A DNA stretch of 64,000 nt from Chitinophagaceae bacterium (GCA_016719165.1 JADKAJ010000002.1:248001-312000), one strand, 5' to 3'. Counted from the first letter of the stretch, positions 24,897 to 34,467 are shown. Notes: generated by a model from the sequence alone, not told the origin. Program-made: numbers and translations.

Positions 24897-26407
24897 GCCA
24901 AGTCCTTGCATTCATTTTTTGTAATTTGAATACCCTGAGCTTGCGCAAATTGATATAAAGCCTCGCTTAGGTGAGTTGAAAATAGCTCTATTATTGCTTG
25001 GTGTTGAGCTGGATTTAGTCCATTAATAATAGCTTCAAGACTGCTGTTTCCTTGAAAAACATCTGGGAAAATAATTCCATAAGTTGTTGCAAGTTCAGAA
25101 AGTATCGCTGGGTTATTTAATGACTCGTTGTACATATAATAGAGCTGACAATGCAATGCCTCATGTAATATTGTCGCAGCAATGCTTAAATCAGTTGCAT
25201 TCTGATAATACCCGTTTATAAAAACATCAAAAGTATTTGCCCCAAAAACAAAATCAGAATGCCCTCCCTCTGGCCATACACTATTATTTGGACCAACATT
25301 CTCCATCTTAATATTCATATTAAAAGCTGGATTAAGACTGAAGAAATCCCTTATTAATTTTGGCAACTTTTCATTTATTATTTTTAGCTTATCTAAGACT
25401 TCATTAACACATGGATTATCTGTACTATCCTTAATATTATTATCGAGCCAAACCTGATCTGGATTCGGAGGAGGGCCCTCACCACCACCAGAATTCCCAC
25501 ATCCTATCCCTAATAACTGACAGATGCATTCTTCAGACGTCAGCCCTAAATTCAGGCAATCCTCCATAGGGTCACCTCCACCACCACCAACTTCATAACA
25601 ACTCCATTCCCAATCATAGCTTGTTTGATATACCCATTGGGTACATTCGGGTACGGCACCAGGCTCATCCCCAATAATAATGTCTCCCACACATATTTCA
25701 GCAACTTGCTCGACTAATACATACTCGCAGACTTCCTGCTCAATTACAGGAAAATCAACCTGCTTTTTTCTTTCCATTTTCATTTGCCTCACTTTGCGGC
25801 CATTTTCAATTTGCCAATACCCAATTAAAGATTCATGCCAGTCTTTGACCACAACCCAGCCAGAAAATTTTTTATCTGGATGCTGTAAAGTATTAGCAGA
25901 AATATCATAATTTTTTTCTTGTGCATATCCCAGAGAAGGAATTAATGTAACAGTTCTGACTATTACCTTTTTATTGGAATTTTTTATAACTACTGTCTTA
26001 TTAATCGAGGCTTTTGCTATTCGAATTTTCTCCCCTTCAGGCAATTTATCTGAGCCAGGAAAAATTATGACTGGATTATTATAAAACAACGGAAGTTCTA
26101 CAATTTCAAAGCTTCCAATTTTATAGTTAATCCCTCTTTTCCAACTTGGATATTTTTTATTAGCCTTGCTTCCTAACTCAACCGGTGCTATAAACAAACT
26201 ATTTTTATCACGGTAATTATAAGCAGAAGAATTCTTAAATTCACTATACCACCATTCTTTGGCAGCAGCTATATCAAAAGGTTTACCCTCACCATTATCT
26301 ATCCTGTCAGATTTACTACAAGCATTAATTATAATGATACCCAATGCGAAAATTACAAGAAAAGAAATAAAAGTCCGAAAGCGATTAATTGATAAGGTTT
26401 GTGACAT
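24857..26407 (-). CDS. HExxH-containing lipoprotein, putative secreted zinc protease
   Basis: 516 residues with lipobox IINAC (Cys30), so surface or periplasm anchored. The middle part carries a Cys-rich, Gly-rich linker (about 230-310, with GGGGGD and GNSGGGEGPPP). The C-terminal third has a zincin-like motif, ILHEALHCQLYYM, at about 415-427, followed by LSELATTYG where a third metal ligand would lie. I do not recognise the family. The last residues SLLIL appear to be out of frame: the likely true C-terminus continues in the -1 frame to 24747. The gene is preceded by a run of ten Gs on its strand, 52-61 bp before the ATG. Confidence 0.65.
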   Translation of the reverse strand: MSQTLSINRFRTFISFLVIFALGIIIINACSKSDRIDNGEGKPFDIAAAKEWWYSEFKNSSAYNYRDKNSLFIAPVELGSKANKKYPSWKRGINYKIGSFEIVELPLFYNNPVIIFPGSDKLPEGEKIRIAKASINKTVVIKNSNKKVIVRTVTLIPSLGYAQEKNYDISANTLQHPDKKFSGWVVVKDWHESLIGYWQIENGRKVRQMKMERKKQVDFPVIEQEVCEYVLVEQVAEICVGDIIIGDEPGAVPECTQWVYQTSYDWEWSCYEVGGGGGDPMEDCLNLGLTSEECICQLLGIGCGNSGGGEGPPPNPDQVWLDNNIKDSTDNPCVNEVLDKLKIINEKLPKLIRDFFSLNPAFNMNIKMENVGPNNSVWPEGGHSDFVFGANTFDVFINGYYQNATDLSIAATILHEALHCQLYYMYNESLNNPAILSELATTYGIIFPDVFQGNSSLEAIINGLNPAQHQAIIELFSTHLSEALYQFAQAQGIQITKNECKDLAWAGTLIQSLLIL

Positions 26408-26451
26408 AATTATGGGGGTCTTAAATCCTTGAATAAATAAAGAATATTATG

Positions 26452-26482
26452 CAAATTACCCCCCCCCCCAAGCAAATAAACA
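26452..26482 (-). promoter_or_regulatory. homopolymeric G10 tract between promoter-like elements
   Basis: On the minus strand a TTG (26482-26480) and TAATTTG (26458-26452) are separated by 21 nt that include ten consecutive Gs (26468-26459). These two words resemble the -33 and -7 elements of Bacteroidota promoters, although the -7 word lacks one T. Slippage in the G tract would change the spacer of a promoter for the HExxH lipoprotein gene. Confidence 0.35.
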
Positions 26483-26528
26483 AGACCCACTTAGGAGTTT
26501 TTTTCTGGCATAGTTATTGACAAAAATT

Positions 26529-27164
26529 TCACCATTCAAACCCACCCAGGTTTTTAAAATGTCCGTTAAGTTTAATTTTTTCTTTTAGCTGTTCCATGCC
26601 GGCCAGCACAGGTATGGCTTTGATCAGATGCCGTTTCAGGTATTCCTGTCGTTGTCGTTCATCGGTTAAGCACAGCAATTCATATTCTTCCTCCAGGGAA
26701 AGGCCGATATGATGGGCCACATCATAACTGTTCATTTTTTCATCCTCCTTCTTAAAATCTTTGGTCACTTTCAACAAACGGTGCAGGTCACGGATACTGC
26801 TCATTACCTTTCGCATTAGTTCCGGGTTACCTGTTTTATAATTATCCGGGTAGGTAACAATAGCACCATGGTATAATTTATCCGGTACTTCTTTTATTAT
26901 TTCCAGTATGCGAAATACCTTCACCCCCCTTGTTTTAATATCCATTTCACCATTTTCATGCACTTTCGACAACTCGGTTATTTCCACCAGGGTGCCGTAC
27001 TCTTTCATTTTGTTATCGATGACTGCAGGAATACCAAATGTCTTTTTTGTTGCATGACATTCACTGATAAGTTGTTTATACCGTGGTTCAAAAATATGCA
27101 GGTGAAGGCTTTCACCCGGATACACCACAATACCAAGCGGAAATATGGGAATGAAATTGGTCAT
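26529..27164 (-). CDS. LON peptidase substrate-binding domain protein
   Basis: A 211-residue cytoplasmic protein consisting of the LON N-terminal (substrate-binding) domain without ATPase or protease parts: FIPIFPLGIVVYPGE, LHIFEPRYKQLI, then GTLVEI and the GVKVFRI strand, followed by a helical part. Stand-alone proteins of this type are common in Bacteroidota and their role is unclear. A perfect -7 element TAACTTTG ends 5 nt before the ATG (27177-27170, minus strand), suggesting a nearly leaderless message. Confidence 0.88.
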   Translation of the reverse strand: MTNFIPIFPLGIVVYPGESLHLHIFEPRYKQLISECHATKKTFGIPAVIDNKMKEYGTLVEITELSKVHENGEMDIKTRGVKVFRILEIIKEVPDKLYHGAIVTYPDNYKTGNPELMRKVMSSIRDLHRLLKVTKDFKKEDEKMNSYDVAHHIGLSLEEEYELLCLTDERQRQEYLKRHLIKAIPVLAGMEQLKEKIKLNGHFKNLGGFEW

Positions 27165-27224
27165 GATAGCAAAGTTAATGGGAAGAAGGAAGAGGTGAGC
27201 AGGTCTAAAACTGTGTAATCGTCA

Positions 27225-27989
27225 CTACCTGTTTTCATCTCCCTTGTTTAACTCCTTAAGTCTCGCATATTTCAGAAAAGTATAATAAGCTGTCATTCTT
27301 GCACAGATATACCCGGCATGACCATCCAGGAAACCCAGTTTCAATATATAATAATTGAAAAATGTAAAACCAGGAGATAAGCGGAGTTTGAACCAGGAAG
27401 CTTTTTTTCCCTGCTTATAATATTTCTCCCCATTCAGCATCGCATACTTTACCATCTTGGCAGCATAATCATGTATGTCCTTCATTGTCTGGTGCAGTAC
27501 ATATCCTTTCAGCTTTTTAATAACAGCATTTGCCGGTATTATCAATTGTTCATGTACCGGTGCTTCATCCCACTGAACAAATTTTTTATTGAAAAAACGA
27601 ATATGATGGTCGCCACCCCATTCACCATACTTCAGGTATTTTTCACCAAGGAAATTCTTGAATAGGATATCATAGACTATAACATCATTCCCAGGATTCC
27701 ATTGTAATAATGATTGTCTTAATTCTTCATCTGCAGCCTCATCGGCATCCAGGCTTAGTATCCAGTCATACTTTGCCAGTTGGTTGGCTTTTGTTTTTGT
27801 TTTACCAAATCCTTCCCAGCTACCTTCATGCAAATGCACTTTGAATTGCCTGACCAGGTCTTGTGTTCCATCGGTACTGCCATTATCATACACGATAATA
27901 TCGTCTGTAAGACCCTGCAGGCTGCTTAGCGTCTTAGCAATAGCACCTGCTTCATTCCGGCAAATAATAACAATAGAAAATTGGGACAT
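27225..27989 (-). CDS. glycosyltransferase family 2 (WaaE/KdtX-like)
   Basis: A 254-residue cytoplasmic, membrane-associated GT-A transferase. Nucleotide-sugar site: SIVIICRNEAGAI, then VYDNGSTDGT and the LSLDADEAAD metal motif. The region GEWGGDHHIRFFNKK and the later EAPVHEQL match lipopolysaccharide core transferases of the WaaE/KdtX type. It lies 25 bp downstream of an O-antigen ligase-like gene on the same strand, so the pair probably modifies LPS or another surface glycan. Confidence 0.85.
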   Translation of the reverse strand: MSQFSIVIICRNEAGAIAKTLSSLQGLTDDIIVYDNGSTDGTQDLVRQFKVHLHEGSWEGFGKTKTKANQLAKYDWILSLDADEAADEELRQSLLQWNPGNDVIVYDILFKNFLGEKYLKYGEWGGDHHIRFFNKKFVQWDEAPVHEQLIIPANAVIKKLKGYVLHQTMKDIHDYAAKMVKYAMLNGEKYYKQGKKASWFKLRLSPGFTFFNYYILKLGFLDGHAGYICARMTAYYTFLKYARLKELNKGDENR

Positions 27990-28014
27990 AGTTATGCAAA
28001 GATTACACCTTTTA

Positions 28015-29268
28015 CTATTTCAACCATTTCCACCACCATAAAACAATAAATGACCAGGTAAACACCCCAAACTGCACTTCCAGCCCGATATCAAACAAAA
28101 AACTGAAAGCAGCTGTAGCGTTGAGCAACCACCAAAGTATTTTGTCTTTCACCTGAACAAAGAATGGAATAAGCATCACAACAGTAAATAATACAAATCC
28201 CGGAATGCCGCTGCCGGCACCATACATCATCCATTCACTTCCCGGGTATAATTTATCCTCTTCCCGCATGCCAGGATAATGAGAAGCATACCATAGCCTG
28301 GTTTCTGTTAATACATCTCCAAACCCGGTACCGGTAACAGGATTTTCTTTCATAATATTCCAACCCCCTTTAATAGAGATCACACGAAGTGCATCGTTTC
28401 CTCCCGGGAGGTAATTAGCCTTACTAAAATAACCGTAATCGTAATTAATATATTTTATCCTGTTTTGAAATGTTGGCAATGTAAAATAAGCTGTAACCGG
28501 CATTGCAATAAGCAGAATCAGCAATATAACACTGTACCCCTTTTTTCTGTTTTTAATGATCATCCAGGCTGCTGTCATAAACAGCATGCTATAAAATGAG
28601 AAAAGGCCGGTCCGCACGGCAAGAATATGCAGAAAAACAGCCAGCCATCCCGCCACTGTAATCAAAACCAATGAAGTCGTCCTTTCGGACTTTTGTTTTG
28701 AAAATGCCAGCCACCCGGCAAGCAATGCTGCTATACTTACCAGCCAGCTAAACCTTACCCTGTCATTCTCCAGTGGTGTAAAAAAGGTTTTAGCCCTAAG
28801 ATATCCTTCATGTATAACGGCTGTATCCTGTAAATAATGATACATACACCATAAAGTACCGCCTGTAATAAGAGCTATAAAAATATATCCCAGCCACTCC
28901 CATTGTTTTTTTGAAAATGAAAAAGGACTGGCAAAAGCTATAGGAAGAAACAAAAGCGGTAATTTAATACGGATCATATCCAGCCATTCTTTTTTATCAC
29001 TGCTCCATAGTCCTGAAATCAAGGGAATTAAAAACAATACACTCATCCCCCATAATAATGGAGTACTAAAAAAATCATAGACCTGCTTTTTACTATTACT
29101 ATGTAAAAAAGAAACCAGTATAAATACTATCATACTGGCAGAAAGAAGTGCACGGGAAATAAACAAAGCCCCTGTCATTACAATAAACAGTATAAAAATG
29201 ATAGTGTTTCTTCTTTCATTCTGTAACTTGTTCAGCATACTTTTGTAAACGTACAACATCCCGTTCAT
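28015..29268 (-). CDS. O-antigen ligase family protein
   Basis: A 417-residue integral membrane protein with about 11 spans. Wzy/WaaL features: AVRTGLFSFY (conserved Arg), GTGFGDV and a long periplasmic loop with MREEDKLYPGSEW. Such enzymes join O-antigen to lipid A core or polymerise glycans at the outer face of the inner membrane. Translation may start at the second good Met (29238), which would leave room for the meaB promoter. As annotated, the two divergent start codons are only 3 bp apart. It is likely co-transcribed with the glycosyltransferase downstream. Confidence 0.82.
   Translation of the reverse strand: MNGMLYVYKSMLNKLQNERRNTIIFILFIVMTGALFISRALLSASMIVFILVSFLHSNSKKQVYDFFSTPLLWGMSVLFLIPLISGLWSSDKKEWLDMIRIKLPLLFLPIAFASPFSFSKKQWEWLGYIFIALITGGTLWCMYHYLQDTAVIHEGYLRAKTFFTPLENDRVRFSWLVSIAALLAGWLAFSKQKSERTTSLVLITVAGWLAVFLHILAVRTGLFSFYSMLFMTAAWMIIKNRKKGYSVILLILLIAMPVTAYFTLPTFQNRIKYINYDYGYFSKANYLPGGNDALRVISIKGGWNIMKENPVTGTGFGDVLTETRLWYASHYPGMREEDKLYPGSEWMMYGAGSGIPGFVLFTVVMLIPFFVQVKDKILWWLLNATAAFSFLFDIGLEVQFGVFTWSFIVLWWWKWLK
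29214..29245 (+). promoter_or_regulatory. possible meaB promoter
   Basis: TTTC (29214-29217), 20 nt, TACTTTTG (29238-29245). The -7 word fits TAnnTTTG exactly and the -33 word differs in one base. The start site would fall near 29252, giving a 20-nt leader before meaB. It lies inside the annotated 5' end of the divergent ligase gene. Confidence 0.45.
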
Positions 29269-29271
29269 TCT

Positions 29272-30168
29272 ATGTGGCAGGAATTATTAAAGCAAATACA
29301 GCAAGGTGATACCAAAGCACTGGCCCGCAGTATTTCATTGGTAGAAAATGAAAAACCGGGTTATGAAACCCTGCTTCAATCACTTCCTGCCAGTACAACC
29401 AAAATTATCGGGATCACCGGACCTCCGGGTGCCGGTAAAAGCACATTGGTGGATGCATTAATAGGTTTACTGATCAATACTGGTAAGAAAATTGCTGTAC
29501 TCTGTGTTGACCCATCTTCGCCTTTCAATCATGGTGCTGTGCTGGGCGACCGGATAAGAATGAGCGACTGGTACACCCATCCAAATGTATACATCCGCTC
29601 ATTAGCTACAAGGGGTTCAATGGGTGGCCTGCATCCAAAAATCATTGAGATCACTGATCTGCTGAAAGCATTTCAGTTTGATCATATTATCATTGAGACG
29701 GTAGGTGTGGGTCAAAGTGAGGTAGAAATTGCTGGGCTGGCCGATGTAACGGTGGTGGTAGTGGTACCGGAAGCCGGTGATGAAGTACAAACCATGAAAG
29801 CAGGCCTGATGGAAATTGCAGATGTATTTGTAGTGAATAAAGCTGACCGGCCCGATGCAGATATTTTCGTCAGGAACCTGAGATCAATGCTGGCTCCTTC
29901 TTTTAGTAAAACTTACAACGAAGTACCCGTTATAAAAACGGTGGCATCACAAAAAGAAGGTATCAGTGAGTTATCAGCTATTATTCTCGATCTTTTACAA
30001 AAAGCGCAGCTGAATGATAAAACATTCTGGCTGCTGGCAGAAAAAGCTTATTACCTGATTGAACAAAAGAGGATGAAAGACGTCAGCAAGGCTGAGCTAA
30101 AAAAAGAAATTGAAGTTTGCTTTAAAAAAGGAAGTTTTAATCTTTATAAATTTATAGCGGATAAATAA
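29272..30168 (+). CDS. meaB: methylmalonyl-CoA mutase-associated GTPase MeaB
   Basis: A 298-residue G3E-family GTPase that protects and reloads the B12-dependent methylmalonyl-CoA mutase. Motifs: P-loop GPPGAGKST (50-58), then LCVDPSSPF, the switch DRIRMSDW with the RSLATRGSMGG block, ETVGVGQSEVE, and VVNKADRPDAD as the G4 motif. It is slightly shorter than typical MeaB (about 320-330), mainly at the C-terminus. No mutase subunit is in the window, so its partner must be elsewhere. Confidence 0.92.
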   Translation: MWQELLKQIQQGDTKALARSISLVENEKPGYETLLQSLPASTTKIIGITGPPGAGKSTLVDALIGLLINTGKKIAVLCVDPSSPFNHGAVLGDRIRMSDWYTHPNVYIRSLATRGSMGGLHPKIIEITDLLKAFQFDHIIIETVGVGQSEVEIAGLADVTVVVVVPEAGDEVQTMKAGLMEIADVFVVNKADRPDADIFVRNLRSMLAPSFSKTYNEVPVIKTVASQKEGISELSAIILDLLQKAQLNDKTFWLLAEKAYYLIEQKRMKDVSKAELKKEIEVCFKKGSFNLYKFIADK

Positions 30169-30200
30169 CTGACTGTACTTAAACCCAAAAGCCTGATACT

Positions 30201-32096
30201 ATGAAAAACAGAAACCATATTGTTAAAGGTTTCATTGTTTTGTGTGTATGGCTGACATTTTTTTTGTTGCCCGTTTCCGCAACAGCCCAAACAACAAATA
30301 TTAGTGGTATAGTAAATACTTATCACAGGGTGGTGGAAATAATTCCATCCAAAGCCTGTATAAGGGTTGCCTCTGTTACAGGCCTTACCATTAATACAAA
30401 AGTAGTGCTGGTACAGATGAAAGGTGCTACGATCAACACCAGTAGCTCCGCTAGTTTTGGAACTGTTACTTCCTTAAACGATGCCGGTAATTATGAAATT
30501 GGCACTATATGCTCTATCATTGGTGATTCTGTTTTTTTGTTTCAAAATTTATTAAATACTTATTCTCCCGCTGCGGGAAAACTGCAGTTGGTTCAATTTG
30601 CTGAATATTATTCTGCCAATGTGATTGATACGGTAAAAGCTGCTGCATGGAATAATACAACAGGCACTGGTGCTGTAATTGCTATTTATGCAGACCAGGA
30701 CATTACTTTAAATGCTCCGGTTTATGCTGACGCCAGTGGTTTCAGAGGAGGAAACTTTCTTCAAAGTAATGGAACTTGCAGCGACGCAATACCCGCCAGT
30801 GGCTATATCTATACTGCATCAAATACCAGTCCTCAAAATGGTGCCTATAAAGGAGAAGGCATTGCAGACGTAACCAGTGGACAAAGTGGTGGTCGTGGTT
30901 CGCCTGCCAATGGAGGGGGTGGCGGTAATAATCATAACAATAGTGGTGGCGGCGGAGCTAACTTAACGACAGGAGGAATTGGTGGCGGAAATTCCAGTAA
31001 TGGCGTAGCCTGCACAGCCACTCTCAGGGGCGAAGCAGGAAAAAGTTTAAGCAGCAATAGCGGGCAAAAAATTTATTTAGGTGGTGGTGGTGGCGCCGGT
31101 CATTCCAATAATGGACTTTCAAATGTATCTGGTGGTAATGGCGGGGGTATTGTTTTTATCTGGGCTAACCAGCTGATTGGAAACAACAGAATAATAACTG
31201 CATCAGGAGGCAATGGCGGCAATTCATTATCGGATGGTGCAGGCGGTGGCGGTGGCGGCGGCACTATAATAATGCATGTAAGCAATTATACCGGAAATGT
31301 AACTGTACAGGCAAATGGTGGAAACGGCGGAAATTCTGATGACGGAGGAAATATCGGTCGTTGTTTTGGTGGTGGCGGAGGCGGAAGCGGCGGTGCTATT
31401 TATTTTACAGGAGCGCTGCCGGCAATTACTACTGACATAACTGGCGGAGCCGCAGGTGTTGAATCAGGAAGAGATGTATCCTGTGATGCTATACCGCAGG
31501 CAGGGGGGGCAGGCAGTAACGGCCAGGTTATTACTAACTATACTTTTTCAAGATCTACCAATCCTGCTGGTTATTGTGCCTTTCTTTTAGCATCCGGACT
31601 TAATTATTTTAATGCCGTCCGCATGGGCAATCTTGTTTTGCTGAATTGGAAAACCGCCAGTCCGGCAGAAATACAATACTTTGAAGTAGAAAAAAGAAAT
31701 GCGGCCAACAGCTGGAATAGTATCTCCATTGTTAGCGGAAATGATGCCACCAGGGAATACTCTGCAACTGATAACAACCCGCAACAAGGGTATAATTATT
31801 ACAGATTAAAAATTACCGGAAGAAATAATGCCGTTTCATATTCTGAAATAAAGAGAGTGTATATCCGGCAAGCTGGTGCTGAATTTGAGATATATCCAAA
31901 TCCGGCTATCAGTAAGATCACTATCAGCAGAAAAAATAGTTTACCGGGGCAATTAAAAATAACGGATATAACCGGCAGGATAATTCATCAACAGACAATC
32001 TCATCCGGTTCTGCCGAAATCAATTTACCAACTATAGCAAAAGGCATTTACCTGGTAATAATCGATACTGTTGTAAAGAAGTTAGAGATCAAGTAG
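30201..32096 (+). CDS. Gly-rich T9SS-exported surface protein
   Basis: A 631-residue secreted protein: a signal peptide ending in SATAQ, an N-terminal part without recognised family, then a strongly Gly/Asn-rich segment at about 225-430 made of irregular GGGGGxNNxxGGGG-type runs, and a C-terminal type A T9SS sorting domain at about 555-631 (FEIYPNPAISKITI, ITDITGRII, KGIYLVII). It would be exported by the type IX system and attached to the surface. The Gly-rich part suggests an extended, elastic or adhesive filament. It is rightward, 32 bp after meaB, but probably not functionally linked. Confidence 0.8.
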   Translation: MKNRNHIVKGFIVLCVWLTFFLLPVSATAQTTNISGIVNTYHRVVEIIPSKACIRVASVTGLTINTKVVLVQMKGATINTSSSASFGTVTSLNDAGNYEIGTICSIIGDSVFLFQNLLNTYSPAAGKLQLVQFAEYYSANVIDTVKAAAWNNTTGTGAVIAIYADQDITLNAPVYADASGFRGGNFLQSNGTCSDAIPASGYIYTASNTSPQNGAYKGEGIADVTSGQSGGRGSPANGGGGGNNHNNSGGGGANLTTGGIGGGNSSNGVACTATLRGEAGKSLSSNSGQKIYLGGGGGAGHSNNGLSNVSGGNGGGIVFIWANQLIGNNRIITASGGNGGNSLSDGAGGGGGGGTIIMHVSNYTGNVTVQANGGNGGNSDDGGNIGRCFGGGGGGSGGAIYFTGALPAITTDITGGAAGVESGRDVSCDAIPQAGGAGSNGQVITNYTFSRSTNPAGYCAFLLASGLNYFNAVRMGNLVLLNWKTASPAEIQYFEVEKRNAANSWNSISIVSGNDATREYSATDNNPQQGYNYYRLKITGRNNAVSYSEIKRVYIRQAGAEFEIYPNPAISKITISRKNSLPGQLKITDITGRIIHQQTISSGSAEINLPTIAKGIYLVIIDTVVKKLEIK

Positions 32097-32101
32097 AACC
32101 A

Positions 32102-32323
32102 TTATTCGTTCTTATTATTTTTCCACCAGCGGTAACTAATGAGACCAACTATGGCAAAAGGTGCAAAGGCGAGGTAAAGAATACCAGAATTCATTCCCTT
32201 GGCGGGCTTTTCACCTAACTGTTGGGCTGTTTTGGTACAAACAGAGCATTGCGCCTGAGAATCAAGCCCTGTGAAGAGAAGCAGAGAAAAAAATAAACCA
32301 ATGACCACGATCCACTTTTTCAT
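32102..32323 (-). CDS. small exported membrane protein with CxxC motif
   Basis: A 73-residue protein: signal peptide (ending DSQAQ), the motif QCSVCTKTAQQLGE with a Cys pair right at the mature N-terminus, a GMNSGILYLAF linker and one C-terminal membrane span ending in RWWKNNKNE. Proteins of this layout are common in Bacteroidota, but I know of no assigned function. The CxxC may bind metal or take part in thiol redox. It ends 5 bp from the convergent T9SS cargo gene. Confidence 0.7.
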   Translation of the reverse strand: MKKWIVVIGLFFSLLLFTGLDSQAQCSVCTKTAQQLGEKPAKGMNSGILYLAFAPFAIVGLISYRWWKNNKNE

Positions 32324-32379
32324 ACCCGGTGATTGAGCTGTAAAAATACAACGAAAATCATTGGGTTTGGTTCAAAAAA

Positions 32380-34467
32380 TCAACCTCCTGCAGGCGGACT
32401 GCATAGTTTTTTGATCCTGGCATCGGCATTTTTATTACCGGCTTTCTTTGCTTTTTCAAAATCAGCGCAGGCTTCCGTTTTCTTTTCCAGCAGTTCATAG
32501 CAAATACCCCGGTAATAATATACATTATCATTAGCGCCTTTGGCAAATTCCAGCACTTTGCTGTAATCAGCTATTGCCTTCACATAATCTTTCCGAGTAT
32601 GATGCAGGACACCTCTTTGCCAGAATCCGGCTGAATCCTTTGGATAAAATTTTATATATGTATCATAGTCAGCCAGTGCCGCTGTCGTGTCTTTATTTGT
32701 TAACCGGATCTTGGCCCTCCAGGTCAGGGCATCTTTATTCTTCGGTTGCTTTTTCAACATTTGTGTCATATCCATTAGTGCTGAATCAGCTTTTTTCAAA
32801 TTACTGTAAACGATACCCCGGTATAAATACACGCTGTCTTCTTTTATATTTTGTGCTATGGCTTTGTTAAAGGCAACAAGGGCCTCCGCATTTTTTTTAT
32901 AGGCAAACAATGCCCGGCCTTTTACATAGTCCGGAACTGCCTCACTCATTTTTATAGTATATGTATAACCCGGGTTTTTAATGGTTTTATTCTCGACTTT
33001 ACCAACCATGATCTTTCCCGACGGGTTTAAAAGGAAACCTTCTTTGGGTTGTATTTCTGCAATACTGCCATAATATCCGATCTCATTGATACTGCCAAAG
33101 AAAACGGAATTATCCGGAAACCAGATCTCGAAGAATGAACCATCAGAGAAGGTGGTCCGTCGGGCATAGGTGCCGTCTTTCAGTATCCAGTTCTTTGCAG
33201 AGGAATAAGTGGAAGTACCATCAAAACTTCCTTCAAAAAACAGTTTATCGTTACGGTAAAATTTTCCATTGCCTGACGGGTTGCCGGCAACAAATTTTCC
33301 TTCGTATTTATTTTTGTTCGGCCAGCTCCATACTCCGGTTCCGGCATACACCCCATTGCTCCAGTCGCCTTCATAGATAGTTCCATCCTGGTAGATCTTC
33401 TTCCCTTTGCCCGACATCACATCACCTCTAAAACTGCCGGTATAACTATCCCCGTTTTTCCAGGTATATACACCTTCGCCGTTTATTTTATCATCTTTCC
33501 ATTCGCCAACATATTTATCACCTCCCTTATAAATTTTGGTGCCGGTACCATTCGCCTTTCCGTTCACCCATTGTCCATCATAACTTGAACTATCTTTCCA
33601 GGTACACTTCCCGTTGCCTTCCCATTTACCATTTTTCCACTGGCCTTCATATTTTTTTCCATCCGCATACACACCAACACCATATCCTTCTGCAAGACCT
33701 TTTTTGAAATCCCCTTCATACCTGTCTTTGTTCCCTAATACCAGCTTACCTTTTCCCTCTGCCTGTCCTTCTGCATATTCACCTTCATAGGTCTGTCCAT
33801 CTAATTTGGTGATGTATTTCCCGGTTCCACTTCTTTTGCCATCTTTAAAATCTCCGGTATAAATATCACCGTTATTATAAACATATTTTCCTTTGCCATG
33901 CTGCTTATCTGCCATCCATTCGCCTTCATACGAACTACTGTCCTTATAAATTCTTTTTCCATACCCTTCAAACTTATCATCCTTCCAATTGCCGTCATAG
34001 CTTCCCCCATCGGGCCAGGTGAATTTTCCCTTCCCCGACCTTACTCCTTTTAACCAGCTGCCATCGTAGATCCTGCCGTTACTATAAAAGTATTTACCCT
34101 GCCCGTCATACTTACCTACTTTCCAATAGCCATCATACCGGCCACTGTCGGCAGCATAAAAAATACCATACCCTTCAAAATAGCCATCCTTTACTTCCCC
34201 TTCATACCTGCGGCCATCCTTCCAAAAATATTTTGCTTTGCCATTCCAGTTTCCGTTTATCCAATCACCATCATACAGACTACCATTAACATAACTCATT
34301 TTCCCTTTACCATGACAATAACCGTTTTTAAAATAACCCTCATACACATCTTCATTTTTATATTTGAATTTCCCAAATCCATCTTTGCAATCGCCACTCA
34401 GGCACTGGGCAACAGTAACAGAGGAGATCATGCTGGCAAGGAAAACAAAAAGGATCCGGCTATACAT
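32380..34467 (-). CDS. MORN-repeat and TPR protein, exported
   Basis: A 695-residue protein with a signal peptide (ending SVTVAQ), then about fifteen MORN repeats at roughly 35-410 with a 23-residue period (YEGYFKNGYCHGKGK, YDGDWINGNWNGKAKY and so on), a non-repeat bridge (about 410-515), and TPR helices at about 515-685. A Cys pair, CLSGDC, begins the mature chain. MORN repeats are elongated beta-hairpin stacks that bind lipids or proteins. A periplasmic MORN/TPR scaffold is likely. The function is unknown. Repeats are diverged at DNA level and in frame, so this is not a tandem DNA repeat. Confidence 0.85.
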   Translation of the reverse strand: MYSRILFVFLASMISSVTVAQCLSGDCKDGFGKFKYKNEDVYEGYFKNGYCHGKGKMSYVNGSLYDGDWINGNWNGKAKYFWKDGRRYEGEVKDGYFEGYGIFYAADSGRYDGYWKVGKYDGQGKYFYSNGRIYDGSWLKGVRSGKGKFTWPDGGSYDGNWKDDKFEGYGKRIYKDSSSYEGEWMADKQHGKGKYVYNNGDIYTGDFKDGKRSGTGKYITKLDGQTYEGEYAEGQAEGKGKLVLGNKDRYEGDFKKGLAEGYGVGVYADGKKYEGQWKNGKWEGNGKCTWKDSSSYDGQWVNGKANGTGTKIYKGGDKYVGEWKDDKINGEGVYTWKNGDSYTGSFRGDVMSGKGKKIYQDGTIYEGDWSNGVYAGTGVWSWPNKNKYEGKFVAGNPSGNGKFYRNDKLFFEGSFDGTSTYSSAKNWILKDGTYARRTTFSDGSFFEIWFPDNSVFFGSINEIGYYGSIAEIQPKEGFLLNPSGKIMVGKVENKTIKNPGYTYTIKMSEAVPDYVKGRALFAYKKNAEALVAFNKAIAQNIKEDSVYLYRGIVYSNLKKADSALMDMTQMLKKQPKNKDALTWRAKIRLTNKDTTAALADYDTYIKFYPKDSAGFWQRGVLHHTRKDYVKAIADYSKVLEFAKGANDNVYYYRGICYELLEKKTEACADFEKAKKAGNKNADARIKKLCSPPAGG

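Noticed and set aside
33180..33386. Short frames with protein-like strings inside the MORN gene
   Set aside because: They are shadows of the repetitive MORN coding sequence in another frame.
32600..34400. Tandem DNA repeat or CRISPR-like array in the MORN region
   Set aside because: The periodicity is at protein level (about 23 residues) with diverged codons and no constant repeat plus spacer pattern.
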